Assembly (NCBI RefSeq): GCF_016900095.1
Contig: NZ_JACJJP010000004.1
Coordinates: 62,001-126,000, forward strand
Source of the DNA: Gemmiger formicilis
GTDB taxonomy: Bacteria; Bacillota; Clostridia; Oscillospirales; Ruminococcaceae
Reading direction: 5' to 3'
Length of the DNA: 64,000 nt
Shown: positions 7,672-15,870 of the stretch, piece by piece
How the letters are laid out: each line of letters starts with the position of its first letter
Position numbering within the stretch: position 1 is the stretch's first letter
The notes under the pieces: model-generated
The model's database searches: none
What the model was told of the DNA's origin: nothing
The model's input: only the letters and a program-made list of their open reading frames with translations
Position numbers and translations under genes: made by a program

Positions 7672-8298
7672 ATGACGATGGGAGAAAGAATCAAGGCCCT
7701 GCGAATCCAGCATGGCTTGACGCAAGAAGAGCTCGGCCAAAAGGTTGGTGTTCAGAAATCTGCGATTTATAAATATGAAACGGGTCTTGTCGTAAACCTA
7801 AAACGCTCCATGATTGAAAAGCTAGCTCTCGCATTGGGGGTGAAGCCGACTTATTTGATGGGACTCTCGGATGAAGAAACCACCATCCCACCCGGCTTCG
7901 AACCTCTCCCCAAAACGGTAAAACGTCCACTTGTCGGCGCTATCGCCTGTGGCGAGCCCATCACCGCGGAGGAAAACATTGAGGACTATGTGGACGTGCC
8001 GGAGGATGCCCACTGTGATTTTTGCCTGCGCTGTAAGGGTGACAGCATGATCGACGCCGGCATCCATGACGGGGACGTTGTCTATATCCACATCCAGCCG
8101 GAGGTCGATAATGGCCAGATTGCCGCCGTCAGAATCGACGGAGAGGCAACCTTGAAGCGTGTGTTCTGGGACGAGCAGCAGCAGGTTCTGCAGCTGAACC
8201 CGTGCAATTCCTCCATGTCCCCCATGATATTCACCGGCTCTGTCCTGGAAACCGTCCACATTGAGGGCAAGGCCGTTGGATATACCCACTGGTTTTAA
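7672..8298 (+). CDS. Phage CI/LexA-type repressor with S24 peptidase domain
   Basis: A 208-residue repressor. Residues about 5-60 are an XRE helix-turn-helix (QHGLTQEELGQKVGVQKSAIYKYE) and residues about 85-205 are the S24 self-cleavage domain. The cleavage region is AIACGEP, with a Cys-Gly or Ala-Cys bond as in P22-type repressors. The catalytic Ser is in KGDSMIDAGI and the Lys in GEATLKRVFW. RecA-driven self-cleavage after DNA damage would induce the element. The ATG at 7672 lies 8 bases after GGAGG; the ATG at 7678 is an alternative. It faces away from the early operon across the operator region. Confidence 0.88.
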   Translation: MTMGERIKALRIQHGLTQEELGQKVGVQKSAIYKYETGLVVNLKRSMIEKLALALGVKPTYLMGLSDEETTIPPGFEPLPKTVKRPLVGAIACGEPITAEENIEDYVDVPEDAHCDFCLRCKGDSMIDAGIHDGDVVYIHIQPEVDNGQIAAVRIDGEATLKRVFWDEQQQVLQLNPCNSSMSPMIFTGSVLETVHIEGKAVGYTHWF

Positions 8299-8327
8299 TC
8301 CATACAAACAGACGAGGAGGAATTATC

Positions 8328-8549
8328 ATGATTTGCCCTAAGTGCGGAAGCCAAAATGTTCAAGTTCAGGCCGTTGCAGAAATGAAAAGCCGAGGTTGCC
8401 TGATCGTTCTTTTATACCTGGTTCTACTTTGCATCCCTGTGATTGGATGGATCGCATTGATTTTGCTCCTTCGTGGCCGAAAAAGTAAGACAAAGAGTTA
8501 TGCAGTTTGTCAGAATTGCGGCCATCGCTGGGAAATTAAAAACAGATAA
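8328..8549 (+). CDS. Zinc-ribbon membrane microprotein
   Basis: A 73-residue protein with CPKC near the N-terminus and CQNC near the C-terminus, the two halves of a zinc ribbon, separated by a hydrophobic span (about residues 25-49, LIVLLYLVLLCIPVIGWIALILLLR). Small zinc-ribbon membrane proteins of this kind are common next to phage repressors in Firmicutes; their role is not known to me. A clear GAGGAGG site precedes the ATG and it is 29 bases behind the repressor, so probably co-transcribed with it. Confidence 0.65.
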   Translation: MICPKCGSQNVQVQAVAEMKSRGCLIVLLYLVLLCIPVIGWIALILLLRGRKSKTKSYAVCQNCGHRWEIKNR

Positions 8550-8946
8550 ATGTTTTCGTTAGCTGTATTCCATCATATACACGCTTTGTGTATACTTTTA
8601 TGGCACGCAAAATTGGTTGCCTAAAAAGTATACAGTTCTCACGATTGGGGGAACCTCTGGAAAGCCCATCCGTTCGCGGTTTGAGAAGCATAATGCCTTA
8701 TCGCTGAGCAACCAGGTGTGGAATGTGGGTGTGCTCGGAACTCAAACACAGGAATAAAAACCACACAAGGAAAACGAATACACACGGTGTGTTTTTTGTT
8801 ATGTTTTTGTTTCGTTTTTCACTTTTTCCATTAACTTATTTCAAAAACAGAGACAAAAACTCTAATTTTTAACTTTAAGTTACAGTTTTTGCCTGCAATA
8901 ACTGCAACTACACTTACCATTTCGACACGATGGGAAGAAATAAAAA
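8550..8946. other. AT-rich gap with a 44-base inverted repeat
   Basis: No convincing gene. An inverted repeat with perfect 10-base arms, GTATACTTTT (8590-8599) and AAAAGTATAC (8624-8633), encloses GGCA/TGCC arms. A second palindrome, TATACAC-GCTTT-GTGTATA (8576-8594), overlaps it. A roughly 50-codon open frame without a good start crosses 8600-8757 and could be the remnant of a gene. A weak hairpin with a T-run near 8795 could end the repressor transcript. Confidence 0.4.
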
Positions 8947-9077
8947 ACGCCCCGCCGGCGGCAACCGACAGGGCGTAAGAAGATCAGCTTGTCCCAAGAG
9001 AACAATACCGACCAGACATCTGTATTGTACCACCTTCGGGGCAGGCTTTGCAAGTCATACCCCGGAGGTGTTTTTTT
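8947..9077 (+). promoter_or_regulatory. Structured integrase leader hiding the ribosome site
   Basis: Three stem-loops in a row: ACGCCC/GGGCGT (8947-8952 with 8971-8976), ACAATAC/GTATTGT (9002-9008 with 9022-9028), and an 11-pair stem CACCTTCGGGG/CCCCGGAGGTG (9031-9041 with 9060-9070) followed by seven Ts and then the integrase ATG at 9078. The last hairpin has the form of an intrinsic terminator and contains the GGAGGTG ribosome site, so it could block both transcription and translation of the integrase. Confidence 0.65.
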
Positions 9078-10133
9078 ATGGCAAAACTGAAGAAGCGAAA
9101 AGACGGACGGTACCAGCGCAAAGTCACGCTGTCAGATGGCCGGCAGAAGATCGTATACGGCAAGACCCTGGCCGAGCTGAATGCGGCCGAAGATGCTCTG
9201 CGTGCTCAGGATCACGCCGGACTTCAGGTCGGTGACCACACTCTGGTGGGTGAATGGGCCAAGGTATGGCTGCAAAGCTACAAAGCCGATCTCCGGGCCA
9301 GCACCGTGCGTATGTACCGCGGCGCCTACAACAAGCACATCATGCCGGAACTGGGCATGATGGAACTGCAAGACGTTCGCCCTGTCCATATCCGGCGGGT
9401 CATGGCCCGTGTGGCCGGAAAGTCGGTCAGCCTGCAGCACAAGGTCTTGCTGACCATGCGGCAACTGTTTGAAACAGCACGCTTGAACAATCTCATCATG
9501 CGCAATCCAACAGACGGCATCAAGACCACACCGCATGCCAGACCGTCCAGGAAGGAATATCTGACCCCAGAAGAAGCCCGTGCACTGATGCTGGCCATCC
9601 TGGAGCCCCGCGCCCGTGTTTTCTGCGCGCTCTGCCTGTACTGTGGGCTCAGGAAAGAAGAAGCCCTCGGCCTTAAATGGACTGATATAGGGCCTGCCAG
9701 CCTTGTCGTGGCGCGTGCCGTCACATTCCCGGACGGAAACCAGCCCGACCCCAGCATGGAGCTGAAGAGCAAAGCAGCCCACCGGGTGCTGCCGATTCCG
9801 GCCCCGTTGCGCAAGATTCTGGATGAAACGCCACACCCCAGCGTATATGTTGTCCCCTCCCCTTCTGGCGGCGTGATGACCAGCACTTGCTTTGACCGCA
9901 TGTGGCGGCAGAACGTCAGAGCTATGGTTGATTTTGAGGTCAGGCCCCACATGCTGCGCCATACCTTTGCTACCACCCTGTATCACGCCGGCGTGGATCT
10001 GCGCACCGCCCAGAAGCTGATGGGCCACGCTTCCATCCAGATGACAGCCAACATCTACACACATCTGGAAGCCGAGGACGGACTGCAAGTTGTAGGGCGA
10101 TTGGATGCCTATTATGATTCCATGTCCGTATAA
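9078..10133 (+). CDS. int: Phage tyrosine integrase
   Basis: A 351-residue tyrosine recombinase. It has a small basic N-terminal arm-binding domain (KLKKRKDGRYQRKVTL), a core-binding domain at about residues 65-150, and the catalytic domain with Arg in CGLRKEEALGL, HMLRHTF (His-x-x-Arg), a second His in MGHASIQ and the nucleophile Tyr in NIYTH. It would insert and excise the element at the adjoining tRNA-Thr. The start ATG at 9078 has GGAGGTG seven bases upstream, inside a hairpin; the longer frame from 9048 would put the start within the stem. Downstream are tandem arm-type repeats. Confidence 0.92.
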   Translation: MAKLKKRKDGRYQRKVTLSDGRQKIVYGKTLAELNAAEDALRAQDHAGLQVGDHTLVGEWAKVWLQSYKADLRASTVRMYRGAYNKHIMPELGMMELQDVRPVHIRRVMARVAGKSVSLQHKVLLTMRQLFETARLNNLIMRNPTDGIKTTPHARPSRKEYLTPEEARALMLAILEPRARVFCALCLYCGLRKEEALGLKWTDIGPASLVVARAVTFPDGNQPDPSMELKSKAAHRVLPIPAPLRKILDETPHPSVYVVPSPSGGVMTSTCFDRMWRQNVRAMVDFEVRPHMLRHTFATTLYHAGVDLRTAQKLMGHASIQMTANIYTHLEAEDGLQVVGRLDAYYDSMSV

Positions 10134-10138
10134 AATGT

Positions 10139-10199
10139 CGTCACTTTTTCGAATTAAAAAGCGTCACTTTTTTCATGAAAAGTAGTCAAAAAGTAGTCA
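10139..10199 (+). repeat. Direct repeats, likely integrase arm sites
   Basis: CGTCACTTTTT occurs at 10139-10149 and 10162-10172, and AAAAGTAGTCA occurs twice without a gap at 10178-10188 and 10189-10199. Their place between the integrase stop and the tRNA 3' end is where arm-binding sites of tyrosine integrases lie. Binding is inferred. Confidence 0.6.
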
Positions 10200-10213
10200 A
10201 ATATCAAGAAAGC

Positions 10214-10266
10214 AAAAAAAGCCGCGTCACCGGTTGCAAAATGCAACGCAATGACGCGGTATTTTT
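10214..10266. terminator. Bidirectional terminator between int and tRNA-Thr
   Basis: A stem GCCGCGTCA/TGACGCGGT (10221-10229 with 10252-10260) with inner GTTGC/GCAAC arms. T-runs follow on both strands (10262-10266 plus; 10214-10220 minus), so it can end both the integrase and the tRNA-Thr transcripts. Confidence 0.75.
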
Positions 10267-10341
10267 GGAGCTGGCAACAGGAATCGAACCTGCAACCTGC
10301 TGATTACAAATCAGCTGCTCTGCCAATTGAGCTATGCCAGC
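10266..10341 (-). tRNA. tRNA-Thr (TGT)
   Basis: A 76-base cloverleaf on the minus strand. Acceptor arms are GCTGGCA and TGCCAGC, the T arm holds GGTTCGATTCC, and the anticodon stem GCTGA/TCAGC frames loop TTTGTAA (anticodon TGT). The CCA end is encoded. It lies 37 bases after rsmA on the same strand and may be read from that transcript. Its 3' end faces the integrase and is the likely attachment site. Confidence 0.95.
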
Positions 10342-10378
10342 GGGGACTATATTATTGTAACATGGCCGGGCTGCCCTG

Positions 10379-11239
10379 TCAACCGGACAGCGCCCCCAGC
10401 AGGTCACAATACTGCTGCAGCGTCAGCTGTTCGGGGCGCAGGCGGGCGTCCAGGCCGGCAACCTGCAAGGCCTCCTGCACCTGAGATTTGGGCAGATTCA
10501 ACCCGGAAGCCACCACGTTGGCAATGGTCTTGCGCCGCTGGGAGAAGGCCGCCCGGATCAAGCGGAACAACCCCGCTTCGTCCCCGCCCGGCACCTGCAC
10601 GGTGGGTTGTTTGTGCACATCCAGACGAATGACCGCGCTGGTGACCTTGGGCGCCGGGTAAAAACTGCCCGGCTGCACCGTGAAGAGCATTTTGGGGCTG
10701 GAGTAATAGGCCACGGCGTAGCTGATGGCCCCGGCTTCCCGGGTGCCGGGGGCGGCACACAGGCGCTGTGCGGCCTCTTTCTGCACCATGACGGTGATAT
10801 TCTCCACCGGCAGTTTCTCTTCCAGAAGGCGCATCAGAATGGGGCTGGTAATGTAATACGGCAGATTGGCGCAGACCGCCACCGGACGGTCGCCGAATTC
10901 TTCTTTCAGCAAAGCGGCCAGGTCTACCTTGAGCACGTCCCCCATGACCAATTTAAAGTTGTCGTACCCGGCCATAGTCTCGGCCAGAAGGGGTTCCAGG
11001 CGCTTGTCCACCTCCACCGAAACCACCTTGTCGGCCCGTTGGGCCAGCTGTTCGGTGAGGACACCGATACCGGGGCCCACCTCCAGGGCACCCCAGCCGG
11101 GGCCGATGCCGGAGGCTTCCGCAATGCGGGGACAGACGCCGGGATTGATGATGAAGTTCTGACCAAAGCCCTTGGAAAGGGCAAAGTCATACCGCGCACA
11201 CAGGTCGCGGATGGTGGAAAGGTCGGTTAAAGCCGGCAT
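10379..11239 (-). CDS. rsmA: 16S rRNA dimethyladenosine transferase
   Basis: A 286-residue protein of the KsgA/RsmA family, which dimethylates two adenosines near the 3' end of 16S rRNA during 30S assembly using S-adenosylmethionine. It shows the SAM site LEVGPGIGVLTEQL near residue 50, a GDVLKVD segment and the catalytic ANLPYYITSPI near residues 124-134. Length is normal. The ATG at 11239 follows GGAGGG. It is 12 bases behind the S41 gene and closes the ftsE-led leftward gene run. Confidence 0.95.
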   Translation of the reverse strand: MPALTDLSTIRDLCARYDFALSKGFGQNFIINPGVCPRIAEASGIGPGWGALEVGPGIGVLTEQLAQRADKVVSVEVDKRLEPLLAETMAGYDNFKLVMGDVLKVDLAALLKEEFGDRPVAVCANLPYYITSPILMRLLEEKLPVENITVMVQKEAAQRLCAAPGTREAGAISYAVAYYSSPKMLFTVQPGSFYPAPKVTSAVIRLDVHKQPTVQVPGGDEAGLFRLIRAAFSQRRKTIANVVASGLNLPKSQVQEALQVAGLDARLRPEQLTLQQYCDLLGALSG

Positions 11240-11251
11240 AGGTGGCCCTCC

Positions 11252-12463
11252 TTACCCGACCATGGCCATGACCGAGTTCACCGCTTTGTTGATCTGCGGG
11301 TCGGTCTCGACCGTAAAGTCATAGTAGCTGTTCTGTTCGTCGGCGGTCAGGGTAGCCTCCACATCCGGGGTCAGGCCGCTGCCGTTCCAGCTCTGGCCTT
11401 CGTTGTCCAGCAGCAGGCCGATGGTGATGACCGCCGCGCTGCCGTCGGAAAAGCTCTGGGGTTCGCTGAGGACCACACCCTTGCCGGCGGTGGCAGTGCC
11501 CACAATGCTGGCGCCCGCCATCTTGCGCAGGGCGTTGGCAAACAGCTCGGCCCCGCCCGCAGTGTTGCCGTTGACCAGGCAAACCATGGGCACGGTGATC
11601 TCGTGGTCATCCGAAATGCGCAGGTCGGTCACGGTGCCGTCCTTGGCCTGACTCTGGGCAATCAGCCCCGCAGGCACGCAGTAGTCGGCGGCCACCAGCG
11701 CCGCCTCCAACGACTCGCCGGTGTTGTTGCGCAGGTCAAACACCAGTGCCTTGGCCCCCTGGTTCAGCAGGGATTCCACCGCGGTGCGGAACTCGGTGCC
11801 GGTGGTGGAGGCAAAGGCATCAATACACACATACCCGCAGTTGTCCCCCGTCATCTGGGTGAAGACGGTGGCGGTGGTATAGTTGGAACGAACCAGCTCC
11901 ACCGCCGGCTGTTCCTGGCGGTCGGGGTTCAGATAGGTGATGCGGACGGTGGTGCCTTCCTCCCCCAGCAGAGCGGAGGTGATGGCCGCCGTGTCGGTCA
12001 TGGTGCGCACGCTGGCATCGTCGATGTTGGTAATAAAGCCGCCCACCTGCAAGCCAACCTCGCTGGCAGGGCTGTTCTCATATACCCGGATGATGCGGGC
12101 GTACCCGGAAGAGGCATCCTTGATCACCGACACGCCGATGTTCATCAGGCGGCCGCTTTCCACCCCCACCTTTTCGGTGTAGGCTTTGGCCGAATAGTAG
12201 CGGGCATATTTATCGCTGATGCCCAGCATATACCCGGACGCAATGGTGTCGTTGAGGGTGTCCTCATTGATGTCGAAGTATTCGTTGTCGCGCACGTAGC
12301 GGTCGATTTCCGACAGCTTGTTGTACATGCGTTCCTTGTTCTTGACGCTGGACACCGTATTGTTGAACATATCCATGGACACGACCATGGTGATCGAGAA
12401 GGTCACGGCCATTGCGATGAGGGTGACGGTGGCGGCCACGGCCAGGTTGACTTTTCTGCTCAT
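11252..12463 (-). CDS. S41 (CtpA-like) peptidase with altered active site
   Basis: A 403-residue membrane-anchored protein: hydrophobic N-terminal segment (residues 7-30), a PDZ-like domain (about 105-180; SPASEVGLQVGGFITNI) and an S41 tail-specific peptidase domain (about 205-375). The region that holds the nucleophile Ser in the family (consensus SASASE) reads VNGNTAGGAEL, so Thr301 stands in the Ser place; the Lys of the dyad appears kept in AGKGVVL (Lys328). It may use Thr, or be an inactive binding protein. It sits with ftsEX and a PcsB-like protein, so a role in cell-wall processing is likely. AAGGAG precedes the ATG at a long 12-base spacing. Confidence 0.8.
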   Translation of the reverse strand: MSRKVNLAVAATVTLIAMAVTFSITMVVSMDMFNNTVSSVKNKERMYNKLSEIDRYVRDNEYFDINEDTLNDTIASGYMLGISDKYARYYSAKAYTEKVGVESGRLMNIGVSVIKDASSGYARIIRVYENSPASEVGLQVGGFITNIDDASVRTMTDTAAITSALLGEEGTTVRITYLNPDRQEQPAVELVRSNYTTATVFTQMTGDNCGYVCIDAFASTTGTEFRTAVESLLNQGAKALVFDLRNNTGESLEAALVAADYCVPAGLIAQSQAKDGTVTDLRISDDHEITVPMVCLVNGNTAGGAELFANALRKMAGASIVGTATAGKGVVLSEPQSFSDGSAAVITIGLLLDNEGQSWNGSGLTPDVEATLTADEQNSYYDFTVETDPQINKAVNSVMAMVG

Positions 12464-12528
12464 GAATCAGGTAATCTCCTTATCCGGCAGGCGGAACAAA
12501 GCCGTCTGCCACAGTCTTGGCGGTAGGA

Positions 12529-12630
12529 TCAGACCAGGGAATAAACGACCGAGGAAAACAGACCCGCAACCATCAGCACCGCGATGACCAGACAGACCAC
12601 GCGGATACCGGTCTTGTGATGATTTTCCAT
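12529..12630 (-). CDS. 33-residue membrane peptide in the ftsEX operon
   Basis: A short gene coding MENHHKTG followed by one hydrophobic span (about residues 10-29, rich in V, L, I) and ending VVYSLV. The ATG at 12630 has a good GGAGG seven bases upstream. It lies 22 bases after the PcsB-like gene and 65 bases before the S41 gene, all in one direction. A single-span microprotein in a division-hydrolase operon could modulate FtsX or the peptidases; that is inference. I know no named family for it. Confidence 0.6.
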   Translation of the reverse strand: MENHHKTGIRVVCLVIAVLMVAGLFSSVVYSLV

Positions 12631-12652
12631 GGGAACGCCTCCTAACATACAA

Positions 12653-13888
12653 TTACGACGGGATATACAGGGCCGGGTTGATGCGGGCGCCGTTCTGGCG
12701 CAGCTCAATGTGCAGGTGGTTGCCGGTGGAATTGCCGGTGGAACCCACATACCCGATCACATCGCCTTTGGACACGGCCTGGCCAACGCTGACGGGAGGC
12801 CAGGAGTTCATGTGCGCGTACAGGGTGGTGTAGTTGTTGCCGTCGTCAGCGGTGCCGTGGTAGATCATGACGTAGTAGCCGTAGCTGTAGTGGCTTTCCA
12901 CCGTGATGACCTGGCCGGACGCCACCGCGTGGATGGGCGTACCGCCGGGGGCTGCATAGTCACGGCCCTTATGGCCGCCGCTGCCGTACTCACAGGAGAT
13001 GTACTTATAACTGTCCAGGGGGCAGATAAAATCCAGAGAGCAGGACAGGGTGGCGTTGGTGCCGCTGCTGCTACTGCTGTTGATCAACGAGCGCAGGTAG
13101 GAGTCGTACTCGTCCGCCGCCTTGTTGAACTCAGCCTGCTTCTCACTTTCGGCGGCGGCCAGGGCCTCGGCCCGGGCTTCCGCCTCGCTGATGGTGGCGT
13201 CCTGCTGCTGGATGTTGGCCACCAGCTTATCGATGGTGCTATTCAGCTGGTTCTGGCTGTCGGCCAGGGTGGCCTCCTGGGATTCCAGCTGGGCCTTTTG
13301 GTCCTCCAGTTCCTGCTTTTCCTGGTTCAGCGCGGCTTTTTCGTCATCCAGTTCCTGGCACACTTCCTCGTCCTTCTCGGAGATATCGGCCAGAGCCTGG
13401 GTGAAGTTGAGCAGCTGAAACAGGTTGGTGGCGTTGGACAGAATATCGATGCCGCCGCTGTAATGGAGCATCTGCATACTGCTCATGCGCTCCTTGAAGC
13501 CGTCCCAGCGGGCGTCAAATTCCGCCTGCTTCTGGTCCACCTCCGCCTGCTTGGCGGTGATGGCATCCTCCGTTTCGCCGATCTGGGTCTTGATGTCGTC
13601 CAGCTGGTTGGAGATGGTGGCCACTTGCTGTTTCAGCTCGGCATTCTGGGCTTCCAGCTGCTGTTTCTGGTCCTGGGCATTTTCCAGGTTTTCCTGGTTG
13701 GCCGACTGCTGGTTGTGAATCTCGTTCAGTTCTTCCTGAAGCTGGTTTTTCTTGTCTTCCAGTTCCTGCTGCTTCTGATCGGCGTAAGCCGGCGTGGCTG
13801 CCTGGCAGAACAGCGCCGTGGCCATTACCAGGGTAAGGGCCAGCGAAGCGGCCTGCCGTAGATGTTTTTTGACTGCGAGTGAGATCAT
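12653..13888 (-). CDS. Secreted coiled-coil M23 peptidase (PcsB/EnvC-like)
   Basis: A 411-residue exported protein. Signal peptide at residues about 8-35 (ASLALTLVMATALFCQAATPAYA), then a long Glu/Gln-rich coiled coil to about residue 275, then an M23 domain with the zinc ligands in GHKGRDYAAP (His and Asp) and NHLHIELR (His-x-His). It would cut peptidoglycan cross-links at division sites under control of FtsEX, which contacts the coiled coil, as known for EnvC and PcsB. The ftsX gene lies 25 bases upstream, supporting this. The ATG at 13888 is chosen since GGAGG precedes it. Confidence 0.88.
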   Translation of the reverse strand: MISLAVKKHLRQAASLALTLVMATALFCQAATPAYADQKQQELEDKKNQLQEELNEIHNQQSANQENLENAQDQKQQLEAQNAELKQQVATISNQLDDIKTQIGETEDAITAKQAEVDQKQAEFDARWDGFKERMSSMQMLHYSGGIDILSNATNLFQLLNFTQALADISEKDEEVCQELDDEKAALNQEKQELEDQKAQLESQEATLADSQNQLNSTIDKLVANIQQQDATISEAEARAEALAAAESEKQAEFNKAADEYDSYLRSLINSSSSSGTNATLSCSLDFICPLDSYKYISCEYGSGGHKGRDYAAPGGTPIHAVASGQVITVESHYSYGYYVMIYHGTADDGNNYTTLYAHMNSWPPVSVGQAVSKGDVIGYVGSTGNSTGNHLHIELRQNGARINPALYIPS

Positions 13889-13913
13889 GCTTTGGATTTC
13901 CTCCACCTAATAA

Positions 13914-14819
13914 TCAGACGTTGAGGTGTTTGCGGATGCTGGTGGCGGTGCCGATGCCGCACATGACAAAGCCGAAGGCCACGAAACCGATGACGATGTA
14001 ATACCACACATTCTCCAGCGGAACCAGCGTCCCGCCCAGCAGGTTGGACAGGTTGGTGGGATTTTCCAAGTACCAGCGGTAGAGGGCGTAATAGGCGCCG
14101 CAGACCACGCCGGAGGAAATGGCGGCGGAGATCAGGCCGGAGGTAACGCCCTCCACAAAGAAGGGGAACCGGATAAAGCCGTTGGTGGCCCCCACCAGCT
14201 TCATGATGCCGATTTCCTTGCGGCGGGCAAAGACGGTCAGACGGATGGTGTTGTTGATGACCACGATGCTGACCAGGGCCAGCACCGCCACCAGGCCGTA
14301 GCTGATGTAGTTGACCACCTGCTGGATGGAGACGAACAGCTTGGACAGTTCCCGGGTGGCGCTGACGCTTTCCACATTTTCGATCATGCACAGCTGGTTG
14401 ATGATGCTGTCGATGTTGGCCACATCATCCACGGTTACCCGGTACATGGAATGGAAAGGGTTATCCTCCGCAAAGGTATCCATCAGGTTGGTGTAGTTCT
14501 GGAGCATATCGTCAAATTCCGTCAGCACGTCGGTGGGCGAAATGTAGCTGACCGAAACCACCCCGGGCACCCCCTTGATGGCGTCGCCGGCGGCGGTGAT
14601 CTGCTCATCGCTCAGCCCGTCCACCAGGTAGACATAGCTTTCATTCTGATCCCCGATATAATCCACCATGGCGTCGATGTTCATGCCGAACAGCATCGCC
14701 GCGCCCACCAGAATCATGCAGACGGTCTGCACGCCCATGGACGCAAAGGTCATCAGGCGGTTGGCCCGCATGTTGTGCAGGCCCTGCCCTACCAGATAAG
14801 TAAAACTGGAAAAACGCAT
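13914..14819 (-). CDS. ftsX: Cell division ABC permease FtsX
   Basis: A 301-residue four-pass membrane protein. A first span at about residues 20-45 is followed by the extracellular domain (about 50-165; YVYLVDGLSDEQI), then three spans in a FtsX/MacB-type core (VVINNTIRLTVFARRKEIGIMKLVGAT is the cytoplasmic coupling region). It works with FtsE to relay ATP hydrolysis across the membrane to the cell-wall hydrolase encoded next. The ATG at 14819 is preferred over an in-frame TTG at 14825 because GGGGG lies seven bases before it. Confidence 0.93.
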   Translation of the reverse strand: MRFSSFTYLVGQGLHNMRANRLMTFASMGVQTVCMILVGAAMLFGMNIDAMVDYIGDQNESYVYLVDGLSDEQITAAGDAIKGVPGVVSVSYISPTDVLTEFDDMLQNYTNLMDTFAEDNPFHSMYRVTVDDVANIDSIINQLCMIENVESVSATRELSKLFVSIQQVVNYISYGLVAVLALVSIVVINNTIRLTVFARRKEIGIMKLVGATNGFIRFPFFVEGVTSGLISAAISSGVVCGAYYALYRWYLENPTNLSNLLGGTLVPLENVWYYIVIGFVAFGFVMCGIGTATSIRKHLNV

Positions 14820-14831
14820 CCTCAAGCCCCC

Positions 14832-15581
14832 TTACAGATAAGCCGGTTCCATACCCATTTCCCGCATACGGGCTTCGTACTGTTCGGCCACTTCCGGGTG
14901 GGAAGTATCCGAAGCCACCTGCCCGTGCGCCAGGGTAATGACGCGGTTGTTGTATTTCTGGGCCAGCTTGTGCACCAGTTCGTGTTCGTGGGTGACCACC
15001 ACCACGGTGATATGTACCTTGTTGATGGCCTCAAACAGCTGCATGATGTCCATGCTCATTTCCGGGTCGATGTTGCCGGTGGGCTCGTCCGCAATGATGA
15101 GCTTGGGACCGTGGGCCAGGGCACGGGCCACCGCCACGCGCTGCTGCTCGCCGCCGGAAAGCTCGTCCGGCAGGCGGTCCATCTTGTCTTCCAGGCCCAC
15201 CAGGCTCAGGGCAAAGGGCACCCGGTTCTTGATGGTCTTGGTGGAAATGTTGGTCACACGCATGGCAAAGGCCACGTTCTCGTAGACGGTCATGGTGGGA
15301 ATCAGGCGGAAATCCTGGAACACCACGCCCATCTGGCGACGCATGTAGGGCACCTTGCGGCGGCGCAGGCGGGTCAGGTCCTGGCCGTTGATGAAGACCT
15401 TGCCTTCGGTGGGCTTTTCCTCCATCAGCATCAACTTGAGGAAGGTGGATTTGCCCGCGCCGGAATGGCCCAGGATGAAGACAAACTCCCCTTCTTCGAT
15501 CTCGATATTGATATCCTCCAGGGCAACGTTTTCGTCGCTCTGGGTTTCATACACTTTGGAAACGTGTTCAAACTGAATCAT
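14832..15581 (-). CDS. ftsE: Cell division ATP-binding protein FtsE
   Basis: A 249-residue ABC ATPase: Walker [10 protein letters not shown] (about residues 36-44), Q-loop in [10 protein letters not shown], signature [15 protein letters not shown] and Walker [13 protein letters not shown]. The order ftsE-ftsX-peptidase is typical. It powers FtsX in controlling septal peptidoglycan hydrolysis. The ATG at 15581 follows AGGAG. A strong promoter lies about 60 bases upstream and can drive the whole run down to rsmA. Confidence 0.95.
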   Translation of the reverse strand: MIQFEHVSKVYETQSDENVALEDINIEIEEGEFVFILGHSGAGKSTFLKLMLMEEKPTEGKVFINGQDLTRLRRRKVPYMRRQMGVVFQDFRLIPTMTVYENVAFAMRVTNISTKTIKNRVPFALSLVGLEDKMDRLPDELSGGEQQRVAVARALAHGPKLIIADEPTGNIDPEMSMDIMQLFEAINKVHITVVVVTHEHELVHKLAQKYNNRVITLAHGQVASDTSHPEVAEQYEARMREMGMEPAYL

Positions 15582-15641
15582 GGCAATCTCCTGCGGTTCT
15601 GAGACTTCCCTGCCCCAAACGGGCAGAACGATACAGATACT

Positions 15642-15670
15642 AATGTACCATGAATCGCCCCTTGCGTCAA
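15642..15670 (-). promoter_or_regulatory. Promoter of the ftsE operon
   Basis: On the minus strand: TTGACG (15670-15665), 17-base spacer, TACATT (15647-15642). The leader would be about 55 bases. Confidence 0.75.
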
Positions 15671-15821
15671 GGTTGCGGCGGGGGATCTTCTCTTGTACAA
15701 ACGTGATTTTTGCGGGGTGATAAGGGCTTTTTGATAAGTTTGTAAAAATTTGGCCGACTGGCCTTTTCTTTTGTAAAAACGGAAAAAGGGACTCGACGTT
15801 ACCGCCCGTGTGTCCACCGCA

Positions 15822-15856
15822 TACAAAAGCGCCCCGTTCCCGAAGGAACAGGGCGC
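15822..15856 (-). terminator. Terminator of the CdaR-type gene
   Basis: Hairpin GCGCCC-n-GTTCC / GGAAC-n-GGGCGC at 15829-15856 with a CGAA loop. The A-run at its left gives the T-run on the minus strand. Confidence 0.7.
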
Positions 15857-15870
15857 CGCAAAGGCTTTTC

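Noticed and set aside
8600-8706. Short frame starting MARKIGCL on the plus strand
   Set aside because: No ribosome site, crosses the inverted repeat, and competes with another open frame; not supported as a gene.
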